Of a stretch of DNA of 64,000 bases, positions 63,920-64,000 are shown piece after piece; within the stretch, counting starts at the first letter, position 1, and each line of letters opens with the position of its first letter. Location: contig NC_133297.1 of assembly GCF_005239225.2 (NCBI RefSeq), positions 13,318,147 to 13,382,146 of the forward strand. The letters are read 5' to 3'. The notes beneath the pieces were generated by a model. The model was not told where the DNA came from, made no database searches, and saw nothing but the letters and a program-made list of their open reading frames with translations. The position numbers were made by a program, and so were the translations under genes. The DNA comes from Populus alba. Lineage: Eukaryota > Streptophyta > Magnoliopsida > Malpighiales > Salicaceae.

Positions 63920-63957
63920 AAAGCACTGTGGATTACAACAGTAATCCACAGTGCTTT
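63920..63957. repeat. Perfect hairpin 2
   Basis: A 17-base stem, aaagcactgtggattac with its exact complement, around a four-base loop, followed by a T run. Confidence 0.95.
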
Positions 63958-64000
63958 TTTCCTCCTTTTTTTTTTTTAATCTAACTTTTCCTTCTTTCTT

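Larger units (their letters stand above)
62420..64000. other. Intergenic with short AT-rich elements and terminal hairpins
   Basis: AT-rich, with two adjacent short AT-rich elements (63195-63370 in one orientation, 63372-63545 in the other) and a pair of perfect hairpins at 63890-63957. No gene is supported. Confidence 0.5.

Overview
The window is nuclear DNA of a woody eudicot, most likely Populus or a close Salicaceae relative. This is inferred from the intron-rich genes with GT-AG introns, the AT-rich intergenic DNA, the close match of every gene to Arabidopsis families, and many copies of a short AT-rich element that I associate with poplar-type genomes. There is no operon, phage, CRISPR array or bacterial feature.

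Layout: (1) 1068-1295 (-), first coding exon of the chloroplast NAD kinase NADK2; the rest lies off the left edge. (2) 4206-10932 (-), a 13-exon ubinuclein (UBN1/UBN2 type) histone-chaperone subunit. (3) 16263-18609 (+), the 6-exon PTAC6/PAP8 subunit of the plastid RNA polymerase complex. (4) 23792-26072 (+), the 7-exon MADS-box B-class floral gene PISTILLATA. (5) 31028-48069 (+), a 17-exon SDG8/ASHH2/EFS-type H3K36 methyltransferase of about 2270 residues. (6) 56463-60804 (+), a 9-exon auxilin-like J-domain protein. (7) 61563-62420 (+), a broken gene related to WRN-like 3'-5' exonucleases, with a stop codon and a perfect 92-bp tandem duplication. Exon joins were worked out by hand; every join keeps the reading frame and each assembled length is close to, or plausibly above, the family length.

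The genes do not form one pathway. The order is still informative: from memory, Arabidopsis relatives of five of them lie on two chromosome 1 blocks (At1g21600-At1g21660 and At1g77300-At1g77310), so this window looks like the unsplit form of a segment duplicated and fractionated in Arabidopsis. Two genes act on chromatin (ubinuclein in H3.3 deposition, SDG8 in H3K36 methylation) and two act in plastids (NADK2, PTAC6).

The intergenic and large intronic regions hold the less ordinary material: a family of short AT-rich MITE-like elements with at least a dozen copies, two larger A-rich degenerate repeat blocks that look alike, a decayed antisense LINE fragment, a foldback inverted repeat and a TIR element in SDG8 introns, a tandem duplication upstream of PISTILLATA, and two adjacent perfect hairpins at the right edge. 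I found no convincing new biological system; the best leads are the degenerate repeat array in the SDG8 N-terminus, the PISTILLATA upstream duplication and the intronic foldback in SDG8.
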